Both the position numbers and the translations under genes were made by a program. DNA of 64,000 bases, from contig JASEFU010000006.1 of assembly GCA_030018455.1 (NCBI GenBank), positions 1 to 64,000 of the forward strand, given 5' to 3'. The notes beneath the pieces were generated by a model. That model had not been told where the DNA came from. It searched no databases and saw nothing but the letters and a program-made list of their open reading frames with translations. Positions 36,663 through 45,322 of this stretch are shown one piece after another (the first letter of the stretch is position 1; each line of letters starts with the position of its first letter). This DNA is from Dehalococcoidia bacterium. Its GTDB lineage: Bacteria; Chloroflexota; Dehalococcoidia; DSTF01; JALHUB01.

Positions 36663-37901
36663 ATGGCAAAGATCCCCGCTATTCTGGTCGTCGACCAGGA
36701 CGCGAAAGCCCGTTACGAGGTCAAGCGCCTGGTCAAGCAGTCGCACTTCGACATCGCCGGCGAGGCGGGCTTCGGAACGGAAGCGGTCTCCACGGCGGTG
36801 GAGCTGGAGCCCGACGTCGTCCTCGTCGGCGTCAGCGAGCCCGTCATGCGCTCGCTCCAGACGGTGGAATCGCTCCTCAACGCCCTCCCGCAAACGCCGG
36901 TCATCGTCTACTCGTTCGAGCCCGAGATCGACCTCGCCCGCAAGGCGATGGTGGCGGGCGCGCGCGACTTCGTGGTCATGCCGGCGAACGCGGAAGAGAT
37001 GGGGAAGTCCATCGTCACCGTGCTGGAGTCGGAGGAGCGGCGGCAGATGCGGGAGCGCGGGCAGACGCTGACGTGGGGCCCGCAGGGGACGATCATCACC
37101 ATCTTCGGGCCCAAGGGCGGCATCGGCAAGACGACGATCGCCGTGAACCTGTCCGTCGCGCTCGTGGGCGCGACGGGGCAGTCGGTGGCGCTGGTGGACG
37201 CCGACTACGGCTTCGGCGACGTGGCGGGCATGCTCGACCTGCCGCCGGAGCGCTCGATTGTCGACCTGGCGCGCGACTCGGCGAGCGTCACGCGCGAGAT
37301 GCTGCCCAACTACCTGTCGCGTCACGCCAGCGGGCTGGACGTGGTGCCGGGGCCGGCGCAGACGATGGCCTGGCGGGGCGTCAAGCCGGAGGACTTCCGC
37401 AGAGCGGTTGAGCTCCTGTCGAAGAGCCACGACATCGTCGTCATCGACACGGCGGGGACGCTGAACGACATCACGCTGGCGGCGCTGGAAGCGGCGTCGC
37501 TGGTGCTGTGGATTGTGACGACGGACTTCGCGAGCGTGCGCGACTCCCTGCGGGCGCTCGAAGCGCTGCGTTCGGAGTCGTACCCGCTGGAGCGCGTGCG
37601 CGTGCTGGTGAACGACCTGGCGATGAGCGATGGTGTCCGCCCGAGCACAATCGAAGAGGCGCTGGGGCGCGAGATCTTCTGGCGCGTCCCGTTCGACCAG
37701 CGGGTGCGTCAGGGGGCGCAGACGGGGGAGCCGGCGGTTATCGGCCGCCCGTCGGCGCCGGGGGCGCGCAACCTCGCCGATCTGGCGCGCACCGTGGTGG
37801 GGATCAAGCCGCCGCGGGAGTCGCTGCTCGGCCGCGTATTCGGGCGCAACAAGGGGCCGCGGGTGAGCCGCGAGACCACGGCAAAGGAGACGGAGGGGTA
37901 A
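36663..37901 (+). CDS. cpaE: CpaE/TadZ-like ATPase with pseudo-receiver domain
   Basis: 412 residues. Residues 1-125 fold like a response-regulator receiver (ILVVDQDAKARYEVKRLV), but the phospho-acceptor strand reads VVLVGVSEP with Gly where Asp is expected, so it cannot be phosphorylated there. Residues 140-390 are a MinD/ParA ATPase with deviant Walker A GPKGGIGKTT, ALVDADYGFGD and VVIDTAGTLND. TadZ/CpaE proteins position the pilus machine at the membrane. The stop TAA overlaps the cpaF ATG by one base. Confidence 0.92.
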   Translation: MAKIPAILVVDQDAKARYEVKRLVKQSHFDIAGEAGFGTEAVSTAVELEPDVVLVGVSEPVMRSLQTVESLLNALPQTPVIVYSFEPEIDLARKAMVAGARDFVVMPANAEEMGKSIVTVLESEERRQMRERGQTLTWGPQGTIITIFGPKGGIGKTTIAVNLSVALVGATGQSVALVDADYGFGDVAGMLDLPPERSIVDLARDSASVTREMLPNYLSRHASGLDVVPGPAQTMAWRGVKPEDFRRAVELLSKSHDIVVIDTAGTLNDITLAALEAASLVLWIVTTDFASVRDSLRALEALRSESYPLERVRVLVNDLAMSDGVRPSTIEEALGREIFWRVPFDQRVRQGAQTGEPAVIGRPSAPGARNLADLARTVVGIKPPRESLLGRVFGRNKGPRVSRETTAKETEG

Positions 37902-39235
37902 TGAACCATCTGACCGGCGAAAACAACAACAGGGTGGACGACGAGCTCCTGGAAGCGATAAGCCTCACAGAGCAGGAGTTTGAGCTCGTCTTTGCGGTCC
38001 ACCAGAACCTTCTCCGGGAGATGGACCTCCAGGCGGTGGAGAAGCTGGAGCCGGCGCAGGCGCGCCAGGCGGTGGACCAGGCGGCGCGGGCGGTGATGAG
38101 CAACATCGCGCCGTCGGTGTACGGCGAAGAGAAGGAGAAGATCGTGCGCCGCGTCGTCGACGAGGCGATAGCCTACGGGCCGATCGAGCCGCTGCTCGCA
38201 GACCCGTCGATATCGGAGGTGATGGTGAACGCGCCCGACGAGGTGTACTACGAGCGCGACGGCATCATCTACCTGTCGAACGTGCGCTTCCGCGACCGCG
38301 TGCACATCATGCGCATAATCGACCGCATCATTTCGCCGCTGGGCCGGCGCGTGGACGAGACGTCGCCCTTCGTCGACGCGCGACTTCCGGACGGCTCGCG
38401 CGTCAACGTCATCATCCCACCGCTCGTGCCCAGGAGCCCGATACTCACCGTGCGCAAGTTCCGCCCCGACAAGTACATGATGGCGGACCTCATCGAGAAC
38501 AACACTGTGACGCAGCAGCTCGCCGATTTCCTGCAGGCGTGCGTGCGCCTGCGCCTCAACATGGTGATCTCCGGCGGCGCGGGTACCGGCAAGACGACAT
38601 TGCTCAACGCCGTTTCAGCGTACATCCCCAGCAGCGAGCGCATCATCACCATCGAAGACCCCATCGAGCTGAAGCTGCAGCAAAGCCACGTCATATCGAT
38701 GGAGGCGCGGCCGCCCAACATCGAGGGGAAGAACGAGGTGACGCAGCGCGACCTCTTCCGCAACGCCCTGCGCATGCGCCCCGACCGAATCATCGTCGGC
38801 GAGGTGCGCGGCCCCGAAGCGTTCGACATGATGCAGGCCATGAACACGGGCCACGAGGGGTCGCTGACCACCGTCCACGCCAACTCGACGCGCGACGCCC
38901 TCGCCCGCATCGAGAACATGATCCTGATGGCCGGCCTCGACCTCCCTGTACGGGCGATACGCGAGCAGATGGCATCGGCGCTGCACCTCATGGTGCACCT
39001 GAGCCGCTTTGCCGACGGCCGCCGCCGCGTGACGCTCGTCAGCGAGATCACGGGCATGGAGTCGCAGGTCGTGACCATGCAGGACCTCTTCCGCTGGGAG
39101 CAGACGGGTATAGATGCGGAGGGGCGTCTGCTGGGGGAGATGCTGCCGACGGGTATCATGCCCACCTTCACCGACCGCATGGTGAAGAGCGGTATGGCCG
39201 TTGATTTCGGCGTACCTTCGGTGCTGAGGACGTAG
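37901..39235 (+). CDS. cpaF: Tad pilus motor ATPase (CpaF/TadA)
   Basis: 444 residues of the type II/IV secretion ATPase family. Walker A GGAGTGKTT lies in the C-terminal half, followed by IITIEDPIEL (Asp box), RPDRIIVGEVRGPEAFDMMQAMNTGHEGS (Walker B) and TTVHANS (His box). The N-terminal domain with IVRRVVDEAIAYGPIEPLL and SEVMVNAPDEVYYERDG is typical of CpaF. It powers pilus extension, and in some species retraction, at the inner face of the membrane. Complete and canonical. Confidence 0.95.
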   Translation: MNHLTGENNNRVDDELLEAISLTEQEFELVFAVHQNLLREMDLQAVEKLEPAQARQAVDQAARAVMSNIAPSVYGEEKEKIVRRVVDEAIAYGPIEPLLADPSISEVMVNAPDEVYYERDGIIYLSNVRFRDRVHIMRIIDRIISPLGRRVDETSPFVDARLPDGSRVNVIIPPLVPRSPILTVRKFRPDKYMMADLIENNTVTQQLADFLQACVRLRLNMVISGGAGTGKTTLLNAVSAYIPSSERIITIEDPIELKLQQSHVISMEARPPNIEGKNEVTQRDLFRNALRMRPDRIIVGEVRGPEAFDMMQAMNTGHEGSLTTVHANSTRDALARIENMILMAGLDLPVRAIREQMASALHLMVHLSRFADGRRRVTLVSEITGMESQVVTMQDLFRWEQTGIDAEGRLLGEMLPTGIMPTFTDRMVKSGMAVDFGVPSVLRT

Positions 39236-39241
39236 CGGGAG

Positions 39242-40207
39242 ATGATTGCTGTCTTCGCCGCCCTGTTTGTCTTCCTCGCGCTGCTGTGCGGCGTGGCCGG
39301 CTTCTATCTGCTGAACAGCGATAGAACTGCGGACGCGCGGCTGCAGGCGCTGGCGCGTGAGGGGCAGGGGTCGGAGGCCGGGACGCGCCCGCTCCTACGC
39401 CCCGGGCCCTCGGCGATACCGTTCCTGAGGCGCGTCCTCACGGCGAGCGCGTGGGCGGAGCGCGCCGCTAGCGACCTCGACCGGGCGCACCTGAGCCTGC
39501 GCGTGGGCGAGTGGCTGCTCATGCGGGTGATGCTCGGGCTTCTCTTCTTCGCTCTCCCGCTTCTCCTCGCGCGGGGGCAGGCGGCAGGGATACTGCTCGG
39601 AATCGTTTTCGGCTTCATCGGCTACATGCTGCCCGCCGTCTATCTCACGCTGAGGATCAGGCGCCGCGTGCGCGCGATCGACCGTCAGCTCGTCGAGGGG
39701 TTGACGCACGTGGCGAACTCGATCCGCGCCGGCTTCGCGATGCTCCAGGCGATCGACGCCGCCGCCCAGCGGATCGACCCGCCGCTGTCGGAGGAGTTCG
39801 GTCGGCTGGTCGCCGACGTGCGGCTGGGGGCGTCGCTGGAGGACGCGCTCCTCGCGATGGGGGAACGCGTGGGCAGCTACGACCTCGACCTTGTGATTAC
39901 GGCCACGCTCATCCAGCGGGCGACGGGCGGCAACCTGTCGGAGATCCTCGACAACGTGGCGGAGACGATACGGGAGCGCGACCGCATCCGCGGCGAGATA
40001 CGGACTCTCACGGCCCAGCAGCGTTTCGCGGCCTGGGTACTGTCGCTGTGGCCGGCGGTGCTCGCGTTCGTCTTTTTCCTGCTCAATCCTGACCTCATGT
40101 CGAACCTCTGGACGGAGACAGCGGGGATCATCCTTCTGATCATCGCCGGCTCTTTGCAGTTGCTGGGCTTCATGACCATCAGGCGCATAGTGGGGATCGA
40201 GATATAG
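39242..40207 (+). CDS. tadB: Tad pilus membrane platform protein TadB
   Basis: 321 residues with a GSPF (T2SSF) domain. An N-terminal TM helix is followed by a cytoplasmic stretch, two TM helices near 95-140, the GSPF domain (EGLTHVANSIRAGFAMLQAIDAAAQ and LDLVITATLIQRATGGNLSEIL) and two C-terminal TM helices. It forms the inner-membrane platform with TadC, on which CpaF acts. It starts six bases after cpaF. Confidence 0.92.
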   Translation: MIAVFAALFVFLALLCGVAGFYLLNSDRTADARLQALAREGQGSEAGTRPLLRPGPSAIPFLRRVLTASAWAERAASDLDRAHLSLRVGEWLLMRVMLGLLFFALPLLLARGQAAGILLGIVFGFIGYMLPAVYLTLRIRRRVRAIDRQLVEGLTHVANSIRAGFAMLQAIDAAAQRIDPPLSEEFGRLVADVRLGASLEDALLAMGERVGSYDLDLVITATLIQRATGGNLSEILDNVAETIRERDRIRGEIRTLTAQQRFAAWVLSLWPAVLAFVFFLLNPDLMSNLWTETAGIILLIIAGSLQLLGFMTIRRIVGIEI

Positions 40208-40215
40208 GGGAGGAA

Positions 40216-41130
40216 ATGGTCTTACCGGTACTGAGTTCGGTTTTCGTCTTTCTCTCCATCGTCTCGTTCGGGACGTGGCAGGTGCAGCGCTCGCGCGGCG
40301 GGACGGCGGAAGCGCGCGTGCGCAATCTGGCGTCGGAGCGGCAGGCGTACCAGCGGCTGCAGGACGTTCCCTTCGAGGACCGTGTGGTGTTGCCCGTCGT
40401 TGAAGGTCTCGCACGGTTCGTCATCGAGTTGCTGCCGCCGGCGTTTATTGCCAGAACGCGCCGCAACCTCATAGCAGCGGGCCAGCCGATGACCCTGCCG
40501 GCGTTCTTCCTCTTTGTCATCTTCATGGGAGCGCTGATGCCGCTTACCGGCTTTCTTCTCGCCTGGGCGGCGACAGACGGCGACCTTGCTCCGGGAATGC
40601 TGGTATTCGTGCCCATCCTCGCCCTCTTTGGCGTGCTCATGCCCTTCATCTGGCTCCGGCGTCGCGTCCGCGGGCGGCAACTCGCGATCTGGCGGAGCCT
40701 GCCGGACGCCTTTGACCTGATGACGACGTGCGTGGAGGCCGGCCTGGGACTGGACTCTGCCTTCAACCGCGTCGCCGAGAAGCTGAAAGGCCCCGTCTCG
40801 GAGGAGTTCGCGGAGATGCTGCGCGAGGTGTCGATGGGAAAGGCGCGACGCGACGCGCTGCGCGACATGGGGGAAAGGACGGGCGTCGCCGACCTCAAGA
40901 CGTTCGCCAACATGATCGTGCAGGCGGAAGAGCTGGGCACGAGCCTGGGAGCTGCCCTCCGCGTCCAGGCCGGTGATATAAGGCGGCACCGCAGACAGCG
41001 TGCTGAAGAAGAGGCAAGGCGGGCGCCGGCGAAGATGGTGTTCCCTCTCGTCTTCTTCATCATGCCGTCGCTCTTCATAGTCATCCTCGGCCCCGTCATG
41101 ATTGAGCTTGTGAAGGTGTTGGGTGACTAG
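40216..41130 (+). CDS. tadC: Tad pilus membrane platform protein TadC
   Basis: 304 residues, start after GGGGAGGAA. Same architecture as TadB: an N-terminal TM, two central TM helices (about 90-150), a GSPF domain (LPDAFDLMTTCVEAGLGLDSAFNRVAE and LKTFANMIVQAEELGTSLGAAL) and C-terminal helices with FPLVFFIMPSLFIVILGP. The eight-base gap to tadB implies one transcript. TadB and TadC together replace the single PilC of type IV pili. Confidence 0.92.
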   Translation: MVLPVLSSVFVFLSIVSFGTWQVQRSRGGTAEARVRNLASERQAYQRLQDVPFEDRVVLPVVEGLARFVIELLPPAFIARTRRNLIAAGQPMTLPAFFLFVIFMGALMPLTGFLLAWAATDGDLAPGMLVFVPILALFGVLMPFIWLRRRVRGRQLAIWRSLPDAFDLMTTCVEAGLGLDSAFNRVAEKLKGPVSEEFAEMLREVSMGKARRDALRDMGERTGVADLKTFANMIVQAEELGTSLGAALRVQAGDIRRHRRQRAEEEARRAPAKMVFPLVFFIMPSLFIVILGPVMIELVKVLGD

Positions 41131-41150
41131 GGAAGGGGTTGGGACCGGCC

Positions 41151-42464
41151 GTGAGAAGAACGAAAGGCAGCCGTAGTGGAGCGTCTTCTCCGGCGGAGCT
41201 TGACCACTATCAGCTCTTGCAGCTAGACCCCGATGCCCCTCAAGACGTCATCATCGAAGCCTACTGGTACGTTGCCGAGAAGCTGCGCGCGCAGGCAGCG
41301 ATCCGCCACGTCGAAGAAGAGCTGGAGGCGCTGAACTCCGCCTATGCCGAGTTGATCGTGCCGGAGCGCCGCCGCCACTACGATGCCGCGGTGTCCCGCG
41401 TCGCCCAACTGCGCCGGGAACGGGCCCGACAGCAGCCACCCGAGCGCACGCGGCCGCCCTTCTTCCCAACGAAGAAGCGCCCCAACAGAAATAACGACTA
41501 CTACGGGATGCTTGCGGTCGACCCGCGGGCGGAGCCGGAGCTGATAAGACGCGCCTATACGGTACTGAGGACGCTGCAACGGGACGGCGGCGAAGCGAAA
41601 TGGCGTTACCGGCCTGCCGAGCTGGACGAAGCCTTCGCCATACTGATGGATGAGCGGCGGAGGGCCGAGTACGACCAGCGGCTCCGCGACAAGCCGGAGG
41701 CCCGCAGCCAGGACGGCCGTTCCCAGTCCGGCAAGCGTCCGGCGCGAAGAGCGCGCGTGAAGAAAGGAGCGCTGCGGCCGGAAGACGCGCCTGGAGCCAG
41801 CGTGACGACTTCGCCGGCGCTGCAGCTTCCTTCGTTGCGTCCGCTGGGCAGGGCGCTACTGGCGAGCGGACGCGGGCTGCTCCTCTCCCTGGCCTTTGTC
41901 GGCTCCGCGCTCCGACACCTGGCCATGGTGACAGGCAGGGGGGCGATCAGAGTCTCCACCGCTTTGGTCGAAAACGCGGGCGAGGCCGTCTCGCACTGGA
42001 GAGCGAGCGAGGCGCCGGGACGGGCTGTCCCCGACCTTCCGGACCGGCGCGTGCTTGCGGACCTTCCGGTCTCCCATCAGACAAGGAAGCCGGTCGCGAC
42101 GTTTCCCGCTCTCGCCCGGCTGCTCATCGAGGACAGCCGCGGCAGCACGAAGACGATCACGATGGGAGACGCCCCTCTCGTAATCGGGGCCGACCCCGGC
42201 TGCGACGTCACGCTCCCCGTCGAAGACGGCGCGGTGGCCTCGCAGCACGCGCAGATAAGCCTGGCGGCGGGCCGCTTTATAGTCCGCTCCCTCAGTCCCG
42301 CTCATCACACGCTGATTGACGGCAACAACGTCAATTGGGCGATGCTGGAAGACGGGGACGAGATAAAGATCGGGCGCTGCAGGCTCCGGTTCACCGTCCT
42401 GTCGCCCGACGGGTCCCCTGCCGATCATCAAGCGGGACCCGAAGACTGCAACGCGCCCTCTTAG
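41151..42464 (+). CDS. Twin J-like domain plus FHA protein in the Tad operon
   Basis: 437 residues from GTG at 41151 (a TTG at 41139 abuts its Shine-Dalgarno). Two tandem J-domain-like segments: YQLLQLDPDAPQDVIIEAYWY to RRRHYDAAV, and YYGMLAVDPRAEPELIRRAYT to RRRAEYDQRL. Neither has the HPD needed to stimulate DnaK; the positions read EKLRAQA and RTLQRDG. A basic linker and a moderately hydrophobic stretch follow, then a C-terminal FHA with IGADPGC instead of IGR and NWAMLEDGDEIKIGRCRLRF. No standard Tad component has this layout. It may be a scaffold for pilus assembly; that is inference. Confidence 0.75.
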   Translation: MRRTKGSRSGASSPAELDHYQLLQLDPDAPQDVIIEAYWYVAEKLRAQAAIRHVEEELEALNSAYAELIVPERRRHYDAAVSRVAQLRRERARQQPPERTRPPFFPTKKRPNRNNDYYGMLAVDPRAEPELIRRAYTVLRTLQRDGGEAKWRYRPAELDEAFAILMDERRRAEYDQRLRDKPEARSQDGRSQSGKRPARRARVKKGALRPEDAPGASVTTSPALQLPSLRPLGRALLASGRGLLLSLAFVGSALRHLAMVTGRGAIRVSTALVENAGEAVSHWRASEAPGRAVPDLPDRRVLADLPVSHQTRKPVATFPALARLLIEDSRGSTKTITMGDAPLVIGADPGCDVTLPVEDGAVASQHAQISLAAGRFIVRSLSPAHHTLIDGNNVNWAMLEDGDEIKIGRCRLRFTVLSPDGSPADHQAGPEDCNAPS

Positions 42465-42488
42465 GAGGAGACTGGAAAGGTCCGACTG

Positions 42489-43802
42489 TTGCGATACTCT
42501 CTCGAGACGCCAGAACACCCGAAGACCGACGAACACCCTCTGGCGGAGCCCACGTATCTCGCTGATACCGGGCTCGACCTCGGCTTTCTCGTCGAGCTGG
42601 CGCTTAAGGCTCTCTACTACAGCGCCCGGCCCTCCGCCGGCGACATCGCCGCCACGCTTGCCCTCTCGATGCCGGTGATGCAGGAGGTGCTCGGTTTCCT
42701 GACCAGGGACGGTCTGACGGAGATAATCCCCGGCGAAGGCCAGGGGCCGGCCACCTACCGTTACCGGCTGACTGGTCGCGGCCTGGAGAGGGCCAACACG
42801 GCCTTCGAGCGTAACGCGTATGTCGGGCCGACCCCCGTGCCGTTGACTGATTACGTGGCGCAGGTAAAGCGGCAGTCGGTGAGCGGCCGCAGCTTCACTC
42901 CGAAGGTGGTCTCCGCGGCTCTCAGTGAGCTCGTCCTCAGCGAGGAGACGGTCTCACGCATCGGCAGGGCCATCTTCTCCGGGCATCCCATTCTCATCTA
43001 CGGCGCGCCCGGCAACGGCAAGACGACGATCGCGCATCTGCTGGGACAGGCAATCTCCGGTCACACGTACATCCCCTACGCGCTGGAAGTGTACGGCCAC
43101 ATCGTCCGCCTCTTCGACCCGTCCAAGCACCGGACGGTCCAGCCGAAGGAACGGGGCACGGACGAGCGCCGCGACCGTCGCTGGGCGGCGATACGGCGTC
43201 CGGCGGTGATGGCGGGCGGCGAGCTTACGCGGCACAGCCTGGAGCTGGTGTTCGACGACCGCTCAAAGGTCTACGAGGCGCCGCTGCAGATGAAGGCGAA
43301 CGGCGGGCTGCTCATCATCGACGATTTCGGGCGGCAGCAGATCCCGCCCGTCGAGCTGCTTAACCGCTGGATCGTCGCCCTCGAGGGCGGGGTTGACCAC
43401 CTTTCGCTGCACACGGGCCAGACGGTAGAGGTGCCGTTCGACGTCATACCCATCTTCTCGACGAACCTGCCGCCCGAGCACCTGGCGGACGAGGCCTTCC
43501 TGCGCCGCATCCGCTACAAGGTGGAAATCCCCGACCCGACGCGCGAGGAGTTCCGCGGCATCTTCGAGAGGGTCTGCCGTGAGCAAAAGATCGAGGTCGA
43601 CGGGTCGATGGTCGACTATCTGCTCGAGCGCTGGTACGCTAAACAGGAGCGCCGGCTCCGCGGCTGCCACCCACGCGACATCGTTGAGGCGATAGCCGAC
43701 GCCGCCCGCTACAACGGCGAGAAGCCCTCGCTGGGGCGGGAGGCGCTGGACGAGGCCTGTCACACCTACTTCCTCGGCTCCGCTGGCGGCGCAGGAGGCT
43801 GA
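42489..43802 (+). CDS. Winged-helix AAA+ ATPase ending the Tad operon
   Basis: 437 residues from TTG at 42489, eight bases after GGAAAGG. Residues 30-100 look like a winged helix (LVELALKALYYSARPSAGDIA then YRYRLTGRGLERAN). The AAA+ module has Walker A YGAPGNGKTT, Walker B LLIIDDFG, sensor IFSTNLPP and Arg finger RRIRYK. A lid domain with RGCHPRDIVEAIADAA follows. It resembles MoxR/HslU-like remodelling ATPases rather than a transcription activator, as no sigma54-contacting GAFTGA is present. Last gene of the operon. A role in regulating or remodelling the pilus machine is suggested only by position. Confidence 0.78.
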   Translation: MRYSLETPEHPKTDEHPLAEPTYLADTGLDLGFLVELALKALYYSARPSAGDIAATLALSMPVMQEVLGFLTRDGLTEIIPGEGQGPATYRYRLTGRGLERANTAFERNAYVGPTPVPLTDYVAQVKRQSVSGRSFTPKVVSAALSELVLSEETVSRIGRAIFSGHPILIYGAPGNGKTTIAHLLGQAISGHTYIPYALEVYGHIVRLFDPSKHRTVQPKERGTDERRDRRWAAIRRPAVMAGGELTRHSLELVFDDRSKVYEAPLQMKANGGLLIIDDFGRQQIPPVELLNRWIVALEGGVDHLSLHTGQTVEVPFDVIPIFSTNLPPEHLADEAFLRRIRYKVEIPDPTREEFRGIFERVCREQKIEVDGSMVDYLLERWYAKQERRLRGCHPRDIVEAIADAARYNGEKPSLGREALDEACHTYFLGSAGGAGG

Positions 43803-43877
43803 TCGTCTGCCGGGCGTGTCGTCTCCCGGTCTGCCCGGTTCTCAACGGCGGAAGGGATTCCCATACTGGAGGCCTGC

Positions 43878-45131
43878 ATGATGATGCCTTCCTCTAACCC
43901 CTATGACGTCGCCGTATCGCAGCTCGACAGGGCCGCCGACCGCCTCAAGCTATCGGACGGGATGCGGCAGATCCTCGCTAATTGCCGGCGAGAGCTTGCC
44001 GTGAGCTTCCCTGTCCGCATGGCGGACGGCTCCACGCGGGTATTCAAAGGGTACCGGATTCAGCACAACGTGGCGCGAGGGCCGGCGAAAGGCGGCATCC
44101 GCTATCATCCCGCCGTTACGTTGGACGAGATGAAAGCGCTGGCCATGCTGATGACGTGGAAGTGCGCCATCACAAACATCCCCTTCGGCGGCGCGAAGGG
44201 AGGCGTCGTCGTCGACCCCAAGAAGCTGACGGAGGGGGAACTGGAGAACCTGACGCGCCGCTATGCTACGGAAATCAGCATCCTCATCGGGCGGGAAGAG
44301 GACATGCCGGCCCCCGACATGGGGACGGACGCGCGGGTGATGGCGTGGATCATGGACACGATAAGCATGCATAAGGGCTACTCGGTGACCGGCGTGGTGA
44401 CGGGCAAGCCGGTGAGCATCGGTGGGACGGCGGGCCGCCGGGAAGCGACGGGACGCGGCATCAACTACGTCACGCTGGAAGCCGCCGCCTACCGCGGCCT
44501 GCGCCGGGACGGCCTCACGGTCGCCGTCCAGGGGTTCGGGAACGTGGGCGCGAACGCGGCGCAGTGCCTGCGCGAATCAGGCTGCAAGATCGTCGCCGCG
44601 TCCGACACCTCGGGCGGCGTGCACAACGGCGACGGCCTCGACCCCGCGGAGCTGACAAGATACAAGGCGCAGGGCGGAAGGCTCATCGAGGCGCCGTTCG
44701 GCGACCACCTGACGAACGAGGAGCTACTCGAGCTGCCGGTCGACGTCGTCATACCGGCAGCGATGGAAGGGCAGGTGGACGAAGGCGTCGCCGAGCGCAT
44801 GAGGGCGAAGATCGTCGTCGAGGGGGCGAACGGGCCGGTCACCCCCCAGGCCGACGCCGTCCTCGATGGCAAGGGAATCCTCGTCGTGCCGGACATCGTC
44901 GCCAATTCGGGCGGTGTTATCGTCTCTTATTTCGAGTGGGTGCAGGACCTGCAGTTCTTCTTCTGGGAGGAGGACGAGGTGAACGAAAGGCTGCGCCGCG
45001 TCATAATTCGCGCCTTTCACGAGGTTTCGGCGCTGGCGGAAGAGCAGACGGTGCCCTTGCGGCTAGCGGCGGTCATGCTGGGGGCGCGGCGCGTCGTCGA
45101 CGCGACGGAGATAAGGGGCATCTACCCCTGA
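43878..45131 (+). CDS. gdhA: Glutamate/leucine-type dehydrogenase
   Basis: 417 residues, ATG five bases after TGGAGG. The catalytic region shows KGGIRYHPAV, MTWKCAITNIPFGGAKGGV (substrate-binding Lys) and PAPDMGTDARVMAWIMD with the catalytic Asp. The Rossmann GFGNVGANAA follows. Length of about 415 residues and motif spelling fit the hexameric class I glutamate dehydrogenase of bacteria and archaea. It interconverts glutamate with 2-oxoglutarate and ammonia. Coenzyme choice is uncertain. Confidence 0.93.
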   Translation: MMMPSSNPYDVAVSQLDRAADRLKLSDGMRQILANCRRELAVSFPVRMADGSTRVFKGYRIQHNVARGPAKGGIRYHPAVTLDEMKALAMLMTWKCAITNIPFGGAKGGVVVDPKKLTEGELENLTRRYATEISILIGREEDMPAPDMGTDARVMAWIMDTISMHKGYSVTGVVTGKPVSIGGTAGRREATGRGINYVTLEAAAYRGLRRDGLTVAVQGFGNVGANAAQCLRESGCKIVAASDTSGGVHNGDGLDPAELTRYKAQGGRLIEAPFGDHLTNEELLELPVDVVIPAAMEGQVDEGVAERMRAKIVVEGANGPVTPQADAVLDGKGILVVPDIVANSGGVIVSYFEWVQDLQFFFWEEDEVNERLRRVIIRAFHEVSALAEEQTVPLRLAAVMLGARRVVDATEIRGIYP

Positions 45132-45322
45132 CATCTCTTGCGCGGCCCTGCCGGACCTTCCGCACGTCCCCAATTTCCTCAACATGACGGCCTGGCAGAA
45201 ATTCCCTGTTTTCCGGAGCATTTTGGGCAACGGCTTCTCGGTTTTGTGCCGATTGTGTTAAGGACGGCGTGATCACGTCGCGCCCGTCCTACCGTACTGC
45301 AACTAGTGTCGGGAGGCGCTCC

